DNA of 41,791 nt from Candidatus Acetothermia bacterium (GCA_003566155.1 PXEP01000027.1:1-41791); one strand, 5' to 3'; counted from the first letter of the stretch, positions 25,147 to 34,722 are shown. Numbers and translations: made by a program. Notes: generated from the sequence alone by a model not told the origin.

Positions 25147-26039
25147 TCGTTCTCCCGGCGCCGCAGGTAATGCAGCACGCCACGAACGCACATTTCCAGT
25201 TCGGCTTCCCGGGCGTGATCGTTGTAGGGCCAGCGCCTGAGTTCTGGGTCCGCCAACAGCCGGCTGACCGCTGCGCCGTCATCGCGGCCCGCCTCGCACC
25301 AGACGTCCTCCACCCGCTTCACCCAGCTACGCAGCACAGCGAGGTACGCCCGGAGGGCATCGCCTCCTTCATAGTTGGGACCAAAATGCGTATACAGAAT
25401 GGCACTCGGCTCCAACGCCGCCAGACGTGCCAAGCTGGATTCCCATAGAGACAGCTCGAAGTTGGGAGGCGGCGTGGTGGGAAGCAACCCTCCCTCCCTC
25501 CAAATGCCTGCGGCATCCCCCGAAAACAGCCATTTCCCCTCCTCCTCCAGGTAACACAGATGGTGCGGGGCATGCCCCGGAGTCGCTATCGCCGTGAGAC
25601 GCATGCCACCCAGGTCGAAGGTATCTCCGTCGCTGGGGGTCACGATCCGCCGATCGTGGATGGGCTCCGCCGTGCCGTAGCTTTCAGCCATCCTACCCGT
25701 GGCCTTCTTCACCGAGGCTAGCAGTCGGCTAGGGTCCGCCAAATGCTTAGCCCCGCGCGCATGGACCGCAACCTCTGCCTTCGGCATGTGCCAGAGCAAC
25801 GTTCCTGCCCCGCCGGCGTGGTCCAGGTGCACATGAGTTACGAATATCCACCGCACCTGCTCAGGGCGGATCCCGATGCTTCGCAACCCCGAAAGAACCC
25901 GAGGGGCCTCGACGGAAGTGCCCGTTTCCACCAACGCCGGATGGCGACCACCAAGCACATATACACTTCCGTAGCGCAGAACACCAAATTGCTTAACATC
26001 CAGCATCCATAGCCGTTCAGCAAGCCGCTGCACGTCCAC
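25143..26039 (-). CDS. MBL-fold metallo-hydrolase
   Basis: 298 residues with the metallo-beta-lactamase metal motif THVHLDHAGG (residues about 68-77), the later histidine in TPGHAPHH, the aspartate in FSGDAAG and a C-terminal histidine in LYTHFG. These coordinate two metal ions. The subfamily resembles glyoxalase-II-like or lactonase-like hydrolases; the substrate cannot be inferred. GTG start with GGGAGG close upstream; a second GTG at 26033 would have better spacing. It lies in an operon-like run with priA (4-base overlap) and a permease. Confidence 0.85.
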   Translation of the reverse strand: MDVQRLAERLWMLDVKQFGVLRYGSVYVLGGRHPALVETGTSVEAPRVLSGLRSIGIRPEQVRWIFVTHVHLDHAGGAGTLLWHMPKAEVAVHARGAKHLADPSRLLASVKKATGRMAESYGTAEPIHDRRIVTPSDGDTFDLGGMRLTAIATPGHAPHHLCYLEEEGKWLFSGDAAGIWREGGLLPTTPPPNFELSLWESSLARLAALEPSAILYTHFGPNYEGGDALRAYLAVLRSWVKRVEDVWCEAGRDDGAAVSRLLADPELRRWPYNDHAREAELEMCVRGVLHYLRRRENE

Positions 26040-26054
26040 TGGCCTCCCTTCCTA

Positions 26055-27344
26055 TCACTGAAGCCAATTCCACCATCCAACGAGGACCGCTGTGCCCAGG
26101 GCGCATCCCAACACAGCCACCGGCAATCCAGACTTCAGCCAGCTGCCTATTGCGATAGGCCTGCCGTCCCGTTCGGCCACGCTGAGGACGGCCATGTTCG
26201 CCGCTGTGCCCAGCGGGGTCCCGTTGGCACCGAATCCGATCCCCCACACAAGCGCCCACCACAGTGGATCAAGCGGCACGTCTAGAACGCCCAAGCTTCG
26301 CACAATAGCGATCAAGATGATCGCCGCCGGTATCGCGCTTATCGTCCATGCTAGAACGCATCCCAGCCACAGAAGTGCCACCGCCACGGCAACCGGATGG
26401 GGCGCTAACACCACCACCCCCTCCGCCAGCAGCCCGAATGCTCCGCTGGCCTCCAGTCCTCCCACCACGATGAACAAGCCGCTCAAGAACAGGATCAGTT
26501 CCCACTCCACCCCCGCCAATAGCTCGTGAATAGCCGGACGCAACACGAGACTCGCTACCGCCACCCCGATCAGGGCGACCAATCCGGGGGACAACCCAAT
26601 GTACTGATGCGAGACAAACAGGGCGATCACCAAACCGAGCACTCCTGCCAGCTCCTCGGTGCTTCGCGCGTCGGTCAGCGCAGCCCAAGGGTTCATCGCA
26701 GCCAACCCTTCGGTATCCCGCTCTCCCCCCCAGAGCTGACGCCGGTGCGAGAGAAGCAGAAAACCCAGTGTCACCAGGACAGCCACGAGAGCCAGCGGGG
26801 CAGAACGAACAAGAAAATCATTGAACCCAAATCCAGCAGCCGAGCCGATGAGGATGTTCGGCGGATCGCCAACAAGCGTGGCCACACCGCCGGTGTTCGC
26901 TCCCAGTACAGTCCCCAGAAGAAAGGGCAGCGGAGAGATAGCCAGCACATCCGCGATCGACAAAGCAACGGGAGCCATGGTGACCACCGTGGTTAGGTTG
27001 TCCAAAAACATCGACAGGAAAGCTGCCACTATTCCCAGCGCAACCAGCAGCACCCATGGCCTACCCCGCGTCAACTTGGCCACCCCTACCGCAACGAACT
27101 GGAAGAAACCCGTCCGGTGCAATAGCCCTACAACGGCCATCATCCCGAACAGAAGCCACATCGTATCGACGTCTATCGCGTCAAGGGCCTCTTCCATGGG
27201 GAAGAAATCGAGCACCGTGCCGGCAACCATCATTGCCACCGCGCCGACCAACGCGGCTACCGCACGGTGCACATGTGCAGAGAACATGAGTCCGTAGGTG
27301 GCCACGAAAATCGCCGAAGCGATTGCAAGTGCCAACCAGTCCAC
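26055..27344 (-). CDS. ArsB/NhaD-type (ion transporter superfamily) permease
   Basis: 429 residues, almost entirely hydrophobic with about eleven to twelve membrane segments. The paired motifs FLDNLTTVVTMAPV and ANTGGVATLVGDPPNILIGS are those of the ArsB/NhaD/P-protein group, repeated more weakly as GFGANGTPLGTAANM in the second half. The family moves anions such as arsenite or dicarboxylates, or exchanges Na+ and H+; which applies here is unclear. No arsenic resistance gene is near. GTG start, 32 bases downstream of the Nudix gene. Confidence 0.85.
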   Translation of the reverse strand: MDWLALAIASAIFVATYGLMFSAHVHRAVAALVGAVAMMVAGTVLDFFPMEEALDAIDVDTMWLLFGMMAVVGLLHRTGFFQFVAVGVAKLTRGRPWVLLVALGIVAAFLSMFLDNLTTVVTMAPVALSIADVLAISPLPFLLGTVLGANTGGVATLVGDPPNILIGSAAGFGFNDFLVRSAPLALVAVLVTLGFLLLSHRRQLWGGERDTEGLAAMNPWAALTDARSTEELAGVLGLVIALFVSHQYIGLSPGLVALIGVAVASLVLRPAIHELLAGVEWELILFLSGLFIVVGGLEASGAFGLLAEGVVVLAPHPVAVAVALLWLGCVLAWTISAIPAAIILIAIVRSLGVLDVPLDPLWWALVWGIGFGANGTPLGTAANMAVLSVAERDGRPIAIGSWLKSGLPVAVLGCALGTAVLVGWWNWLQ

Positions 27345-27376
27345 ATCGCCCCCAGTCTACGCGTGCGGGGCTCGCC

Positions 27377-27814
27377 TTAGTTGCCCTGACGGGTGTTGGG
27401 GGCCGCCAAAGCGGCCTCCGCTCGACGCAGAAGTTCCTGCTGCTCCGGATAGGTCAGTTGGGCCAACGCTTGTTCATACGAAAGCCACATGATCTCCTGG
27501 ATCTCCCCAGGAAGGGCCTCGCCCTCTTCGTCAGTGCGCGCCAGAAACAGGACGACCTTTTTGTCAACGGTCCGTCCCCTCCGGCGAAAACGATACTGGA
27601 GCAGTTCTTGAAACGAGGGCACCGGTTCCAGGCGGGTAATCGCCACCTCTTCGGCGACTTCTCGCCGGGCGGCAGCTTGAGGAGCTTCTCCAGGTTCCAA
27701 CCTACCTTTGGGGAACCCCCACGCCCCGCCTCCCCTGTTCTTCACGATCAAATATTCACGCTGTCCCTGAACTTCGCGGAACAGGATGAAACCCGCCGCC
27801 CGTTCTGTGGTCAT
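27377..27814 (-). CDS. Nudix hydrolase, probable diadenosine tetraphosphate (Ap4A) hydrolase
   Basis: 145 residues with a Nudix box GRLEPGE-x7-REVAEEVAI, in which the usual glycine near the end is alanine. The N-terminus (ERAAGFILFRE) and WGFPKGRLEPGE are typical of asymmetric Ap4A hydrolases. It stands ten bases behind rpoB, where rpoC is normally found. ATG at 27814 was chosen over GTG at 27820; neither has a ribosome site, so coupling to rpoB termination is likely. Confidence 0.87.
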   Translation of the reverse strand: MTTERAAGFILFREVQGQREYLIVKNRGGGAWGFPKGRLEPGEAPQAAARREVAEEVAITRLEPVPSFQELLQYRFRRRGRTVDKKVVLFLARTDEEGEALPGEIQEIMWLSYEQALAQLTYPEQQELLRRAEAALAAPNTRQGN

Positions 27815-27823
27815 GTTCACTAT

Positions 27824-30800
27824 CTACAATATATCCAGCTCCCGGCCTTGTCCATCGTACGCCTTCGGCGAAAGCGCCAGGCATTGGAGTTCCCTCCACA
27901 GAACCTTGAACGACTCCGGAATGCCAGGCTTAGGGAAGTCCTCCCCTCGAAGGATGGCCTTGTAGAGCTGCACCCTTCCTTTGGCATCGTCGCTCTTGAC
28001 GGTGAGCATCTCCTGGAGCAAGGCGGCAGCCCCGTAGGCTTCCAGAGCCCACACCTCCATCTCCCCCAACCGCTGTCCGCCCGATTGGGCCTTCCCACCC
28101 AGCGGTTGCTGAGTGATGAGCGCGTATCGACCCGTGGCTCGAGCGTGGATCTTGTCCGCCGCGATATGTTCGAGCTTCAACAGGTACATCGAACCCACGG
28201 TCACCCGCGCCTTGTACGGCTCACCTGACCTGCCATCGCGCAGCACGACTTTGCCGTCGCCCGCTTCGCCGTCATCGAGACCGTGCTCCCGCTGCGCCTT
28301 GCTAAGCTCAGCCAGAATCCTCTGCTCACTTGGGCCGTCGAACACCGGACAGGCCACGGTGTCGCCCCGCAGCTTGGCCGCCCAACCCAGATTGGCCTCG
28401 AATATCTGCCCCAGATTCATCCGTGAGGGCACGCCCAGAGGGTTGAGAACTACATCCACCGGCGTGCCATCCGGCAGCAGAGGCATGTCCTCTGCGGGCA
28501 GGACCTTTGAGATCACACCTTTGTTGCCGTGGCGCCCGGCCAGTTTGTCCCCCTCGGCTATCTGTCGCCGCTGGGCCACATAGACCTTTACCAGCTCATT
28601 GATCCCCGCATCCAGTTCATCCCCTGCCTCGCGAGAGAACCTCTTCACGCGAATCACAGTTCCCGTGCCGGTTATCGGCGGCATCTTGTAGGATGTATTG
28701 CGGTAGTTGCGCATTCGCTCGCCGAATATGGAGCGAAAGATCTTCTCCTCAGGCGTGGGCTCCGCCTCCCCCTTGGGCGTGATCTTCCCGACCAGCACAT
28801 CGCCGGTATGGACCTCCGTACCGACACGGACTATGCCATACTCATCGAGATTGCGCAGATCCTCCTTGGATAGGTTCGGTATGTCAGCAGTGATCTCCTC
28901 CGGGCCGAGCTTGGTTTCCTCAGCGCGGACCTCGAATTCTTGCACGTGCAGCGAGTCCATCATATTCTCTCGCACAAGGCGCTCGGAGACCACAATCGCA
29001 TCCTCGTAGTTGAATCCTTCGAACGGCATGAACGCGACCAACACATTGGTCCCCATGGCCAGGTCTCCCCCCACAGTGGAGAGGGAGTCGGCTATCACAT
29101 CGCCCCGCTGCACCTTGTCCCCCGATTTGACCAACGGACGATGGTGCAACGCCGTATCCTGGTTGGACCGCTCAAAGTTGAGCAAGCGATAGGTTCGCTT
29201 GCCCTTCCTCCCTCGCACGATCACCTGCTGTGCATCCGCGTAGTCGACCGTGCCAGCTTCGTCTGCCAACAAGACGGATCCGGAGTCACGGGCAACCTTG
29301 TTCTCCATTCCCGTGCCCACGATTGGCGCCTCAGGACGGAGCAGAGGTACAGCCTGCCGCTGCATGTTCGCCCCCATCAGCGCCCGGTTGGCATCGTCGT
29401 GCTCCAAGAACGGGATCAACGATGCCGAGGCTCCGACAATGGTTCGTGGGGAAACCTCGATGAAGTCAACATCCCCCGGTGACGCATACACCACCTGTTC
29501 GCGACCAGTCCGCACCGGCACGCGTTCGGCCACAATCTTCCCTTGTTCGTCCACCTCAACGGTGGACGGGGCAATGCGATAGTGTTCCTCGTCGTCGGCC
29601 ATTAGATACTCAAGCCGCTTTGTTACTCGCCCGTCCTTCACCTTCACGTAAGGAGCTTCCAGGAAGCCGTATTCGTTGACCCTTGAGTAGACAGCCAACG
29701 AAGTAATCAGACCGATATTCTGCCCTTCCGGGGTTTCGATCGGACAGATTCGTGCGTAGTGCGAAGGATGGACGTCACGAACTTCGATCTTCGCCCGGCG
29801 GGCCGACGCAGCGCCACCCAGTGCCGACAGCCTCCGTTTGTGGGTCAACTCCGCCAACGGATTGGTCTGTTCCAAAAACTGGCTCAACCGGCCCGTGTAA
29901 AACAGGGGGTTGATCGCCGCCTGAACCGTCCTCGCCGATACGATCTTTCTGATAGCGTCCTTGTCCTCTGGATCGTAACGTGACAGCTTGTCCTGGGCGA
30001 TCCGGACCATTCGCAGCAGCCCCGCGCGCATAGCCCCCTGTGCCTGCTCACCTGGCAATCGGACCCGCTTGTTTCCCAAGTGGTCCTTCTCATCGAGCAC
30101 GTTCGGATCAGATGGCGCACGCAGCAGCAGTTCCACCGCCTGGACAATATCATCCGGCGTCAGGTGCACTTCCTCGTGGTTCAAACCGAGCTTGCGGTTG
30201 AGTTTGAACCGACCAATAGGTGTAAGCCTGTAGGTCTCCTCGTTGAAATACAAGCTCTTGAGGTAGTCCAGCATCTGGCCCAGCGCAGGTCGATCGCTGG
30301 GTCGGAACTTGTAGTAGATGAACCGCACCGCATCCTCTTGGGTGGTCGTCTTGTCCTCGTCCATCGACTTCTTGATCGCCGGATGGACAACCCGCACGTC
30401 ACCCTTCCCCGACCGAACAACTGCCTGCGCGTTCTTGGCTGTTAGCTCCGTCCCCGGCTCCCATGTCTCGTCTCCCACCTGAACCTGTTCGGCAAGCAAT
30501 GCACTGCGCCACTCGCCCACTCGGTCCAGCAGTTCGTCAGCCGGGATCTCCAGCGAAAATCGAGACAGGATATCCTGAGTTTCCATGCCCAGTGCTTTCA
30601 AAAGTGCGGTAACCGGCACTTTCCCCCGGCGGTCAAGATTTGCCCTGGCCGTCCACCGCCGCACGTCCAGGTCCACCTCCAGCCACGCACCCAGTTCGGG
30701 CAGGAAGTGGGCCCGGTACAAGTGAGGCTCCTCCCGCGTGACATACAGTCCCGGGGAGCGGGTAAGCTCGTTGACCAACGCGTTCTCCGTCCCGTTGATG

Positions 30801-31150
30801 ATGAATGTCGCCCGCGGGGTCATCAGCGGAACATCCACCAGGTATAGCTCGGTCTCCCGCACCAGTTTGCCGTCGGCGTGCAACCGAGCCATCACCTTGA
30901 GAGGGGCGGCGAGGGTCAGTCCCTTATCCCGGCACTCCCACTCGTCATACCGCGGCTCCCCGAGATGTGGATCCGCCAGCTCCATATACAGTCCCTCCCG
31001 ACCCGGCGACCGAATCGGGGAGAACTCGGCAAACACTGTCGCGATCCCCTGGGTAAGAAACCGTTCGTAGGATCGCTTCTGGTCCTCCGCCAGATCAGGC
31101 GGTTGTATCCATTCTCGGGATTCTCCGTACCAAAGCCTGGGCATAGGCAA
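27824..31150 (-). CDS. rpoB: DNA-directed RNA polymerase beta subunit
   Basis: 1108 residues, complete and compact, without lineage-specific insertions. Conserved blocks run in order: the RLSQFLEQTNPLAELTHKRR rifampicin region, EVRDVHPSHYARICPIETPEG, GANMQRQAVPLL, FEGFNYEDAI, GDKLAGRHGNKG and GGKAQSGGQRLGEMEVWALE. Next to the rifampicin region the normally invariant GPGGLxRERAG is replaced by GGAASARRAK, one residue shorter, and the residue equivalent to E. coli D516 is E. Only TTG (31150) and ATG (31144) are available as starts; the sole good ribosome site lies upstream of a hairpin. rpoC does not follow. Confidence 0.98.
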   Translation of the reverse strand: MPMPRLWYGESREWIQPPDLAEDQKRSYERFLTQGIATVFAEFSPIRSPGREGLYMELADPHLGEPRYDEWECRDKGLTLAAPLKVMARLHADGKLVRETELYLVDVPLMTPRATFIINGTENALVNELTRSPGLYVTREEPHLYRAHFLPELGAWLEVDLDVRRWTARANLDRRGKVPVTALLKALGMETQDILSRFSLEIPADELLDRVGEWRSALLAEQVQVGDETWEPGTELTAKNAQAVVRSGKGDVRVVHPAIKKSMDEDKTTTQEDAVRFIYYKFRPSDRPALGQMLDYLKSLYFNEETYRLTPIGRFKLNRKLGLNHEEVHLTPDDIVQAVELLLRAPSDPNVLDEKDHLGNKRVRLPGEQAQGAMRAGLLRMVRIAQDKLSRYDPEDKDAIRKIVSARTVQAAINPLFYTGRLSQFLEQTNPLAELTHKRRLSALGGAASARRAKIEVRDVHPSHYARICPIETPEGQNIGLITSLAVYSRVNEYGFLEAPYVKVKDGRVTKRLEYLMADDEEHYRIAPSTVEVDEQGKIVAERVPVRTGREQVVYASPGDVDFIEVSPRTIVGASASLIPFLEHDDANRALMGANMQRQAVPLLRPEAPIVGTGMENKVARDSGSVLLADEAGTVDYADAQQVIVRGRKGKRTYRLLNFERSNQDTALHHRPLVKSGDKVQRGDVIADSLSTVGGDLAMGTNVLVAFMPFEGFNYEDAIVVSERLVRENMMDSLHVQEFEVRAEETKLGPEEITADIPNLSKEDLRNLDEYGIVRVGTEVHTGDVLVGKITPKGEAEPTPEEKIFRSIFGERMRNYRNTSYKMPPITGTGTVIRVKRFSREAGDELDAGINELVKVYVAQRRQIAEGDKLAGRHGNKGVISKVLPAEDMPLLPDGTPVDVVLNPLGVPSRMNLGQIFEANLGWAAKLRGDTVACPVFDGPSEQRILAELSKAQREHGLDDGEAGDGKVVLRDGRSGEPYKARVTVGSMYLLKLEHIAADKIHARATGRYALITQQPLGGKAQSGGQRLGEMEVWALEAYGAAALLQEMLTVKSDDAKGRVQLYKAILRGEDFPKPGIPESFKVLWRELQCLALSPKAYDGQGRELDIL

Positions 31151-31153
31151 ACA

Positions 31154-31173
31154 GGGCCGCCCTAAGGCAGCCC
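31154..31173 (-). other. Hairpin between the rpoB ribosome site and its start codon
   Basis: On the minus strand GGGCTGCC (31173-31166), loop TTAG, GGCGGCCC (31161-31154): an 8-bp stem with one G-T pair. It is not followed by a T-run. The strong ribosome site AGGAGGTG (GGAGG at 31182-31178) lies just before it. Without the hairpin the distance from GGAGG to the TTG start is 7 bases; in linear form it is 27. A second, weaker hairpin (31203-31220) lies between it and rplL. Confidence 0.75.
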
Positions 31174-31223
31174 TTCACCTCCTCTTATCTCAGTCCGCCG
31201 CAGGGCCACCTACTGGGCCCCCT

Positions 31224-31601
31224 TCACTTAAGTTCAGCCTCGGCCCCGGCCTCGACAAGTTTCTTCATGACTTCGTCTGCATCGTCGGGGGGCAGCCCCT
31301 CCTGAATCGTGGCCGGCAGTTGATCGACCAATTCCTTGCATTCCTTGAGGCCCTTGCCCGTGAGCTCCTTGACCACCTTGATCAACTGGATCTTCTGCTG
31401 ACCAGCGCCGGTCAACACTACATCCACAGTGGACTTCTCTTCTTCAGCCTCACCGTCACCGGCCTGTGGGGCAGCGGCCACCGCAGCAGGGGCGGCGGCC
31501 TGAGCGGAAACGCCGAACCGCTCTTCTATGGCCGACACCAGCTCCGCCAGTTCCTTGACTGTCATCTCCTCGACAGCCTGAAGTATTTCCTCCTTGGACA
31601 T
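31224..31601 (-). CDS. rplL: 50S ribosomal protein L7/L12
   Basis: 125 residues, normal length. N-terminal dimerisation helix pair, an alanine-rich hinge (about residues 33-50) and the C-terminal factor-binding domain with QQKIQLIKVVKELTGKGLKE and the ending VEAGAEAELK. It forms the ribosomal stalk that recruits EF-Tu and EF-G. Directly after rplJ (4 bases apart). Confidence 0.98.
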   Translation of the reverse strand: MSKEEILQAVEEMTVKELAELVSAIEERFGVSAQAAAPAAVAAAPQAGDGEAEEEKSTVDVVLTGAGQQKIQLIKVVKELTGKGLKECKELVDQLPATIQEGLPPDDADEVMKKLVEAGAEAELK

Positions 31602-31605
31602 CAGG

Positions 31606-32130
31606 TCACTCCTTTTGCGCCTTTTGCTTTTTCACCTCGGACAGGGCAACCGCGAATTTGCGGAGCACCCCAGCCATAGCCACAGCCAACCCTTGAATCG
31701 GACCGTTCAGCGCACCCGCCAACCGCGCGTGCAATTCCTCCTCAGACGGGAGTGTGGCCACCCATTCCACTTGTTCCGCGGGGATGGGCTCCCCCGCGAA
31801 CAGTCCGGCCTTAATATTAAACGACTTGTACTTCCGTGCACACTCCCTGGCCGCTCGGAACGGCGCCGTAGGATTGTCGCTTCCCACCACCAGGCCATTG
31901 GGACCGTGCAAGTGTTCCAGCAAGTAGTCAACGCCAGCCTGCTGGACTGCGATGCGGGCAAGTGTGTTCTTGATCACCTCAAACTGCACACCTTGTTGTC
32001 GCATTGCCCGCCGCAGCTCCACCATCTCGGGAGCCGACAGGCCAAGGTAATCCACCACCACCACCCCACTGGCCTGGGATAGTCTCTCCTTTAACTCCTC
32101 TACATGTGCGATCTTCTCCGGCCTCGCCAT
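31606..32130 (-). CDS. rplJ: 50S ribosomal protein L10
   Basis: 174 residues. Starts [17 protein letters not shown] with the family pattern [17 protein letters not shown] and ends in the lysine-rich helix that binds L7/L12 dimers. Base of the ribosomal stalk. Its partner rplL follows. The 29 bases between rplA and rplJ are too short for the long L10 leader known from other bacteria. Confidence 0.97.
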   Translation of the reverse strand: MARPEKIAHVEELKERLSQASGVVVVDYLGLSAPEMVELRRAMRQQGVQFEVIKNTLARIAVQQAGVDYLLEHLHGPNGLVVGSDNPTAPFRAARECARKYKSFNIKAGLFAGEPIPAEQVEWVATLPSEEELHARLAGALNGPIQGLAVAMAGVLRKFAVALSEVKKQKAQKE

Positions 32131-32159
32131 CGTCTCTCCTTACCCGCCCCCTACACGTT

Positions 32160-32864
32160 CTACGCGCTCTGCGCAGCCGATATCAGCGCCGACTCGTCCA
32201 CCGCGATCCCGGGTCCTACGGTGGAGGAGATAGAAACCGTTTTCACATACTTGCCTTTAAAACCGTCCGGTCTCCGTTCGAGGACCGCTTTGGTTAACGC
32301 CAGCAGGTTCTCCTCCAGCTGGTCGGCTTCAAATGTAACCTTCCCGAAAGGCGCGTGCACAATGCCTGTGCGGTCGGTTCTGAACTCAATCATCCCCGCC
32401 TTCAACTCTCCCACCATGCGCCCGACGTCTTGCGTAACGGTATCTGTCTTCGGGCTGGGCATCAGTCCCCGCGGACCAAGGATCTTGCCCAGGCGGCCTA
32501 CGACAGGCATCATATCAGGGGTCGCCACAACGCGATCGAACTCCAACCACCCTTCCTTCTGGATCTTCTCCGCCAGCTCCTCGCCGCCCACGTAGTCCGC
32601 CCCTGCCTCTTCTGCCTCACGGATCTTCTCCCCTTTGGCAAAAGCCAACACCCGCACCTCCCTGCCGGTGCCGTGCGGAAGGGCACATGTCCCACGAATC
32701 ATGTACTGAGAGGGATTGACCCCCAGGTTGTACGCGGCATCCGCCGTTTCCGGGAACTTGGCTGTGGCTGACTGCTTTATGAGTTCAATGGCTTCCCGCG
32801 GGGCATACTTCTGCTCCCCCTCCAGCAACGAAACAGCCTGCTGATAACGTCGACTCCGTTTCAC
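32160..32864 (-). CDS. rplA: 50S ribosomal protein L1
   Basis: 234 residues, usual length. Family blocks [60 protein letters not shown] and a C-terminal TVGPGIAVD. Binds 23S rRNA at the L1 stalk and often represses its own operon. It starts with GTG overlapping the rplK TGA (GTGA), a coupled pair. Confidence 0.98.
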   Translation of the reverse strand: MKRSRRYQQAVSLLEGEQKYAPREAIELIKQSATAKFPETADAAYNLGVNPSQYMIRGTCALPHGTGREVRVLAFAKGEKIREAEEAGADYVGGEELAEKIQKEGWLEFDRVVATPDMMPVVGRLGKILGPRGLMPSPKTDTVTQDVGRMVGELKAGMIEFRTDRTGIVHAPFGKVTFEADQLEENLLALTKAVLERRPDGFKGKYVKTVSISSTVGPGIAVDESALISAAQSA

Positions 32865-33289
32865 CTTTTCACCTCAATCCCCGCGTTTCTCGCAGTACCC
32901 AGAACCATCTCCACCGCAGCATCGAGGTTATCAGTGTTCAGGTCAGGTAGCTTGCGCTCGGCAATCTTTCTCACCTGCTCCATAGATACCACGCCGACCT
33001 TCTCCCGCTTTGGATCCGAAGAGCACTTGTCCACGCCGGCCGCACGTTTCAGGAGCACCGGGACCGGAGGCCTCTTCAATTTGAAATCGAACGTCCGATC
33101 CTGGTACACGAAGATCTCCACGGGGATGATCAACCCCGGCTCCTCGTTCTTGGTCGCCTCGTTGAACCGCTTACAGAAGTCCATGATGTTGACCTTTTTT
33201 TCGCCTAGCGCCGGTCCCACAGGCGGCGCCGGGTTCGCCTGACCAGCCGGGATCTGTATCTTTATCTTCGCTACAACGTTCTTCGCCAT
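32861..33289 (-). CDS. rplK: 50S ribosomal protein L11
   Basis: 142 residues from the ATG at 33289 ([20 protein letters not shown]), which has GAGGAGG upstream; the ORF extends further but that part is not conserved. Blocks [21 protein letters not shown] and a C-terminal rRNA-binding domain with [20 protein letters not shown]. Part of the GTPase-associated centre of the ribosome. Confidence 0.98.
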   Translation of the reverse strand: MAKNVVAKIKIQIPAGQANPAPPVGPALGEKKVNIMDFCKRFNEATKNEEPGLIIPVEIFVYQDRTFDFKLKRPPVPVLLKRAAGVDKCSSDPKREKVGVVSMEQVRKIAERKLPDLNTDNLDAAVEMVLGTARNAGIEVKR

Positions 33290-33299
33290 CCGTTCCTCC

Positions 33300-34409
33300 T
33301 CACACCTTCTCGATCCCGTCGAAACTGAGCCGCACCGGGGTCTCCCGACCAAAGATCTTCACCGTGACCACAACTTCTTCGGCGTCTTTGTCGATCTCTT
33401 TGATCTCTCCAGTGAAATCGGCAAACGGCCCCTCGACAATCTGCACGACCTCACCGACCTCGAACTCCACTTCCACCTTGGGGCGCCTGCTCTCGGACAC
33501 CGGGATCTCAGCCAACCCCGCCTTGCGTTGGATGAACTGCATCTCTTTACCTTCAATGGGCAGCGGGTGCATCCTCGAGCCCACATAGCGGATGACTCCG
33601 TCCAGACCCGCTATAAGCTCCCGCATCTGCTCTTCATCCAGCCCCATCTTGGTGAACACATACCCGGGGATCAAACGTCGCCGCTCGATCCGCTGCACGG
33701 TGACCAATCTCTTTTCTTTGTACTCCTTGACCTTCAACAGTCCCGTAGCCCGCGAGTAAAGCTTGTGCTCCCGTTCGATCTCCGCCCCCGCCTCTAACCT
33801 CACACCTTCCTTCAATCGAGGTGGAATGTACGACTCGGGCATAATCCGCACCTCGTCAGTCCCATCCTCATACCGCAGTGCCACCCGGCGGACCCGCTCC
33901 CGCTCCACGACCTGGCCCCGCACCTCCACCATAAAGCGGTCCGATGCGTCACGCGTAAGCGGCATCCCCGGGCGCACGCGCTCGCCGACGCGGACGTCTC
34001 TCCGCAAACCGTGCCCCTGAGGGATCAAATACTCAACCTCGCTTCGGTTCGGCAACTCCACCACCACACGCCATAGCGATTCCACCGATTGTACCTGCGC
34101 CAGTTTCTCCAGATGCCTGGGCGGCCGTCGGGCCAGCAAGTCCCCGCGCTGCACGCGCTCATTCGTTTTCACCATGAGGTCGTACTCATAGGGGACGCGG
34201 TACTCCGTCGCTCTCCCCCTCCGCGACCTAGAAGTGATCACTTCTTCTACGGGGACGAAGAACAGTTCCTGCTCCTGTTCTCCATTGCCGGGAATGGGCG
34301 TGAAATATCGTTCCAAACCGAGCTGGCGCACCCGCTCTTCTAGCTGGCGCTTGACCCGTAGCTCAGATCCCGCATAAGTTTGTATAGCATACCACTTCTT
34401 ACGCTGCAT
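33300..34409 (-). CDS. nusG: Transcription termination/antitermination factor NusG with large insertion
   Basis: 369 residues, about twice the usual 180. The NGN domain is split: its first part ([20 protein letters not shown], residues 5-60) and second part ([12 protein letters not shown], from about 244) flank an inserted domain of about 170 residues rich in beta-strands and charged residues. The KOW domain is at about 313-345 ([20 protein letters not shown]). The same arrangement is known from Thermotoga maritima NusG. It binds the polymerase clamp and links to Rho or the ribosome. Located between secE and rplK as usual. Confidence 0.97.
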   Translation of the reverse strand: MQRKKWYAIQTYAGSELRVKRQLEERVRQLGLERYFTPIPGNGEQEQELFFVPVEEVITSRSRRGRATEYRVPYEYDLMVKTNERVQRGDLLARRPPRHLEKLAQVQSVESLWRVVVELPNRSEVEYLIPQGHGLRRDVRVGERVRPGMPLTRDASDRFMVEVRGQVVERERVRRVALRYEDGTDEVRIMPESYIPPRLKEGVRLEAGAEIEREHKLYSRATGLLKVKEYKEKRLVTVQRIERRRLIPGYVFTKMGLDEEQMRELIAGLDGVIRYVGSRMHPLPIEGKEMQFIQRKAGLAEIPVSESRRPKVEVEFEVGEVVQIVEGPFADFTGEIKEIDKDAEEVVVTVKIFGRETPVRLSFDGIEKV

Positions 34410-34418
34410 AGCCCAAAC

Positions 34419-34622
34419 CTAGGCTGCTTTTCCCGTGATCTGAAGGAGGAAATGCACACCCCGACGGAAGACCACGTCCAACAGCCCCAGATACGCCGCC
34501 AGTATCACCGTCATCAACAGGATCAACACTGTGAACGTGATCACTTCCTTACGGGAAGGCCAACTCACCCGCTGAGCCTCCCCACGCACCGATGCGAAGT
34601 ACTTCCGAACCCTCTCGATCAT
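34419..34622 (-). CDS. secE: Protein translocase subunit SecE
   Basis: 67 residues from ATG 34622, with GGGAGG upstream; the longer ORF would run into tRNA-Trp. The amphipathic motif RVSWPSRKEVITFT is followed by one membrane segment (about 32-55). Single-spanning SecE clamps the SecYEG channel. Between tRNA-Trp and nusG, the conserved order. Confidence 0.97.
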   Translation of the reverse strand: MIERVRKYFASVRGEAQRVSWPSRKEVITFTVLILLMTVILAAYLGLLDVVFRRGVHFLLQITGKAA

Positions 34623-34637
34623 TATGCTGTGCCTCCC

Positions 34638-34713
34638 TGGCAGGCCCGGGAGGATTTGAACCCCCAACCTGCGGATTTGGAGTCCGCCACTCTGCCAATT
34701 GAGCTACGGGCCT
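34638..34713 (-). tRNA. trnW: tRNA-Trp (anticodon CCA)
   Basis: A 76-base cloverleaf with acceptor AGGCCCG/CGGGCCT, anticodon loop CTCCAAA, T-loop GTTCAAATC, discriminator G and an encoded 3' CCA. It lies between rpmG and secE. Confidence 0.97.
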
Positions 34714-34722
34714 GCGTGGTGA

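Noticed and set aside
31154-31173. rplL-rpoB hairpin as a rho-independent terminator
   Set aside because: It is followed by TGTTTGCC and the rpoB start, not a T-run; partial attenuation remains possible.
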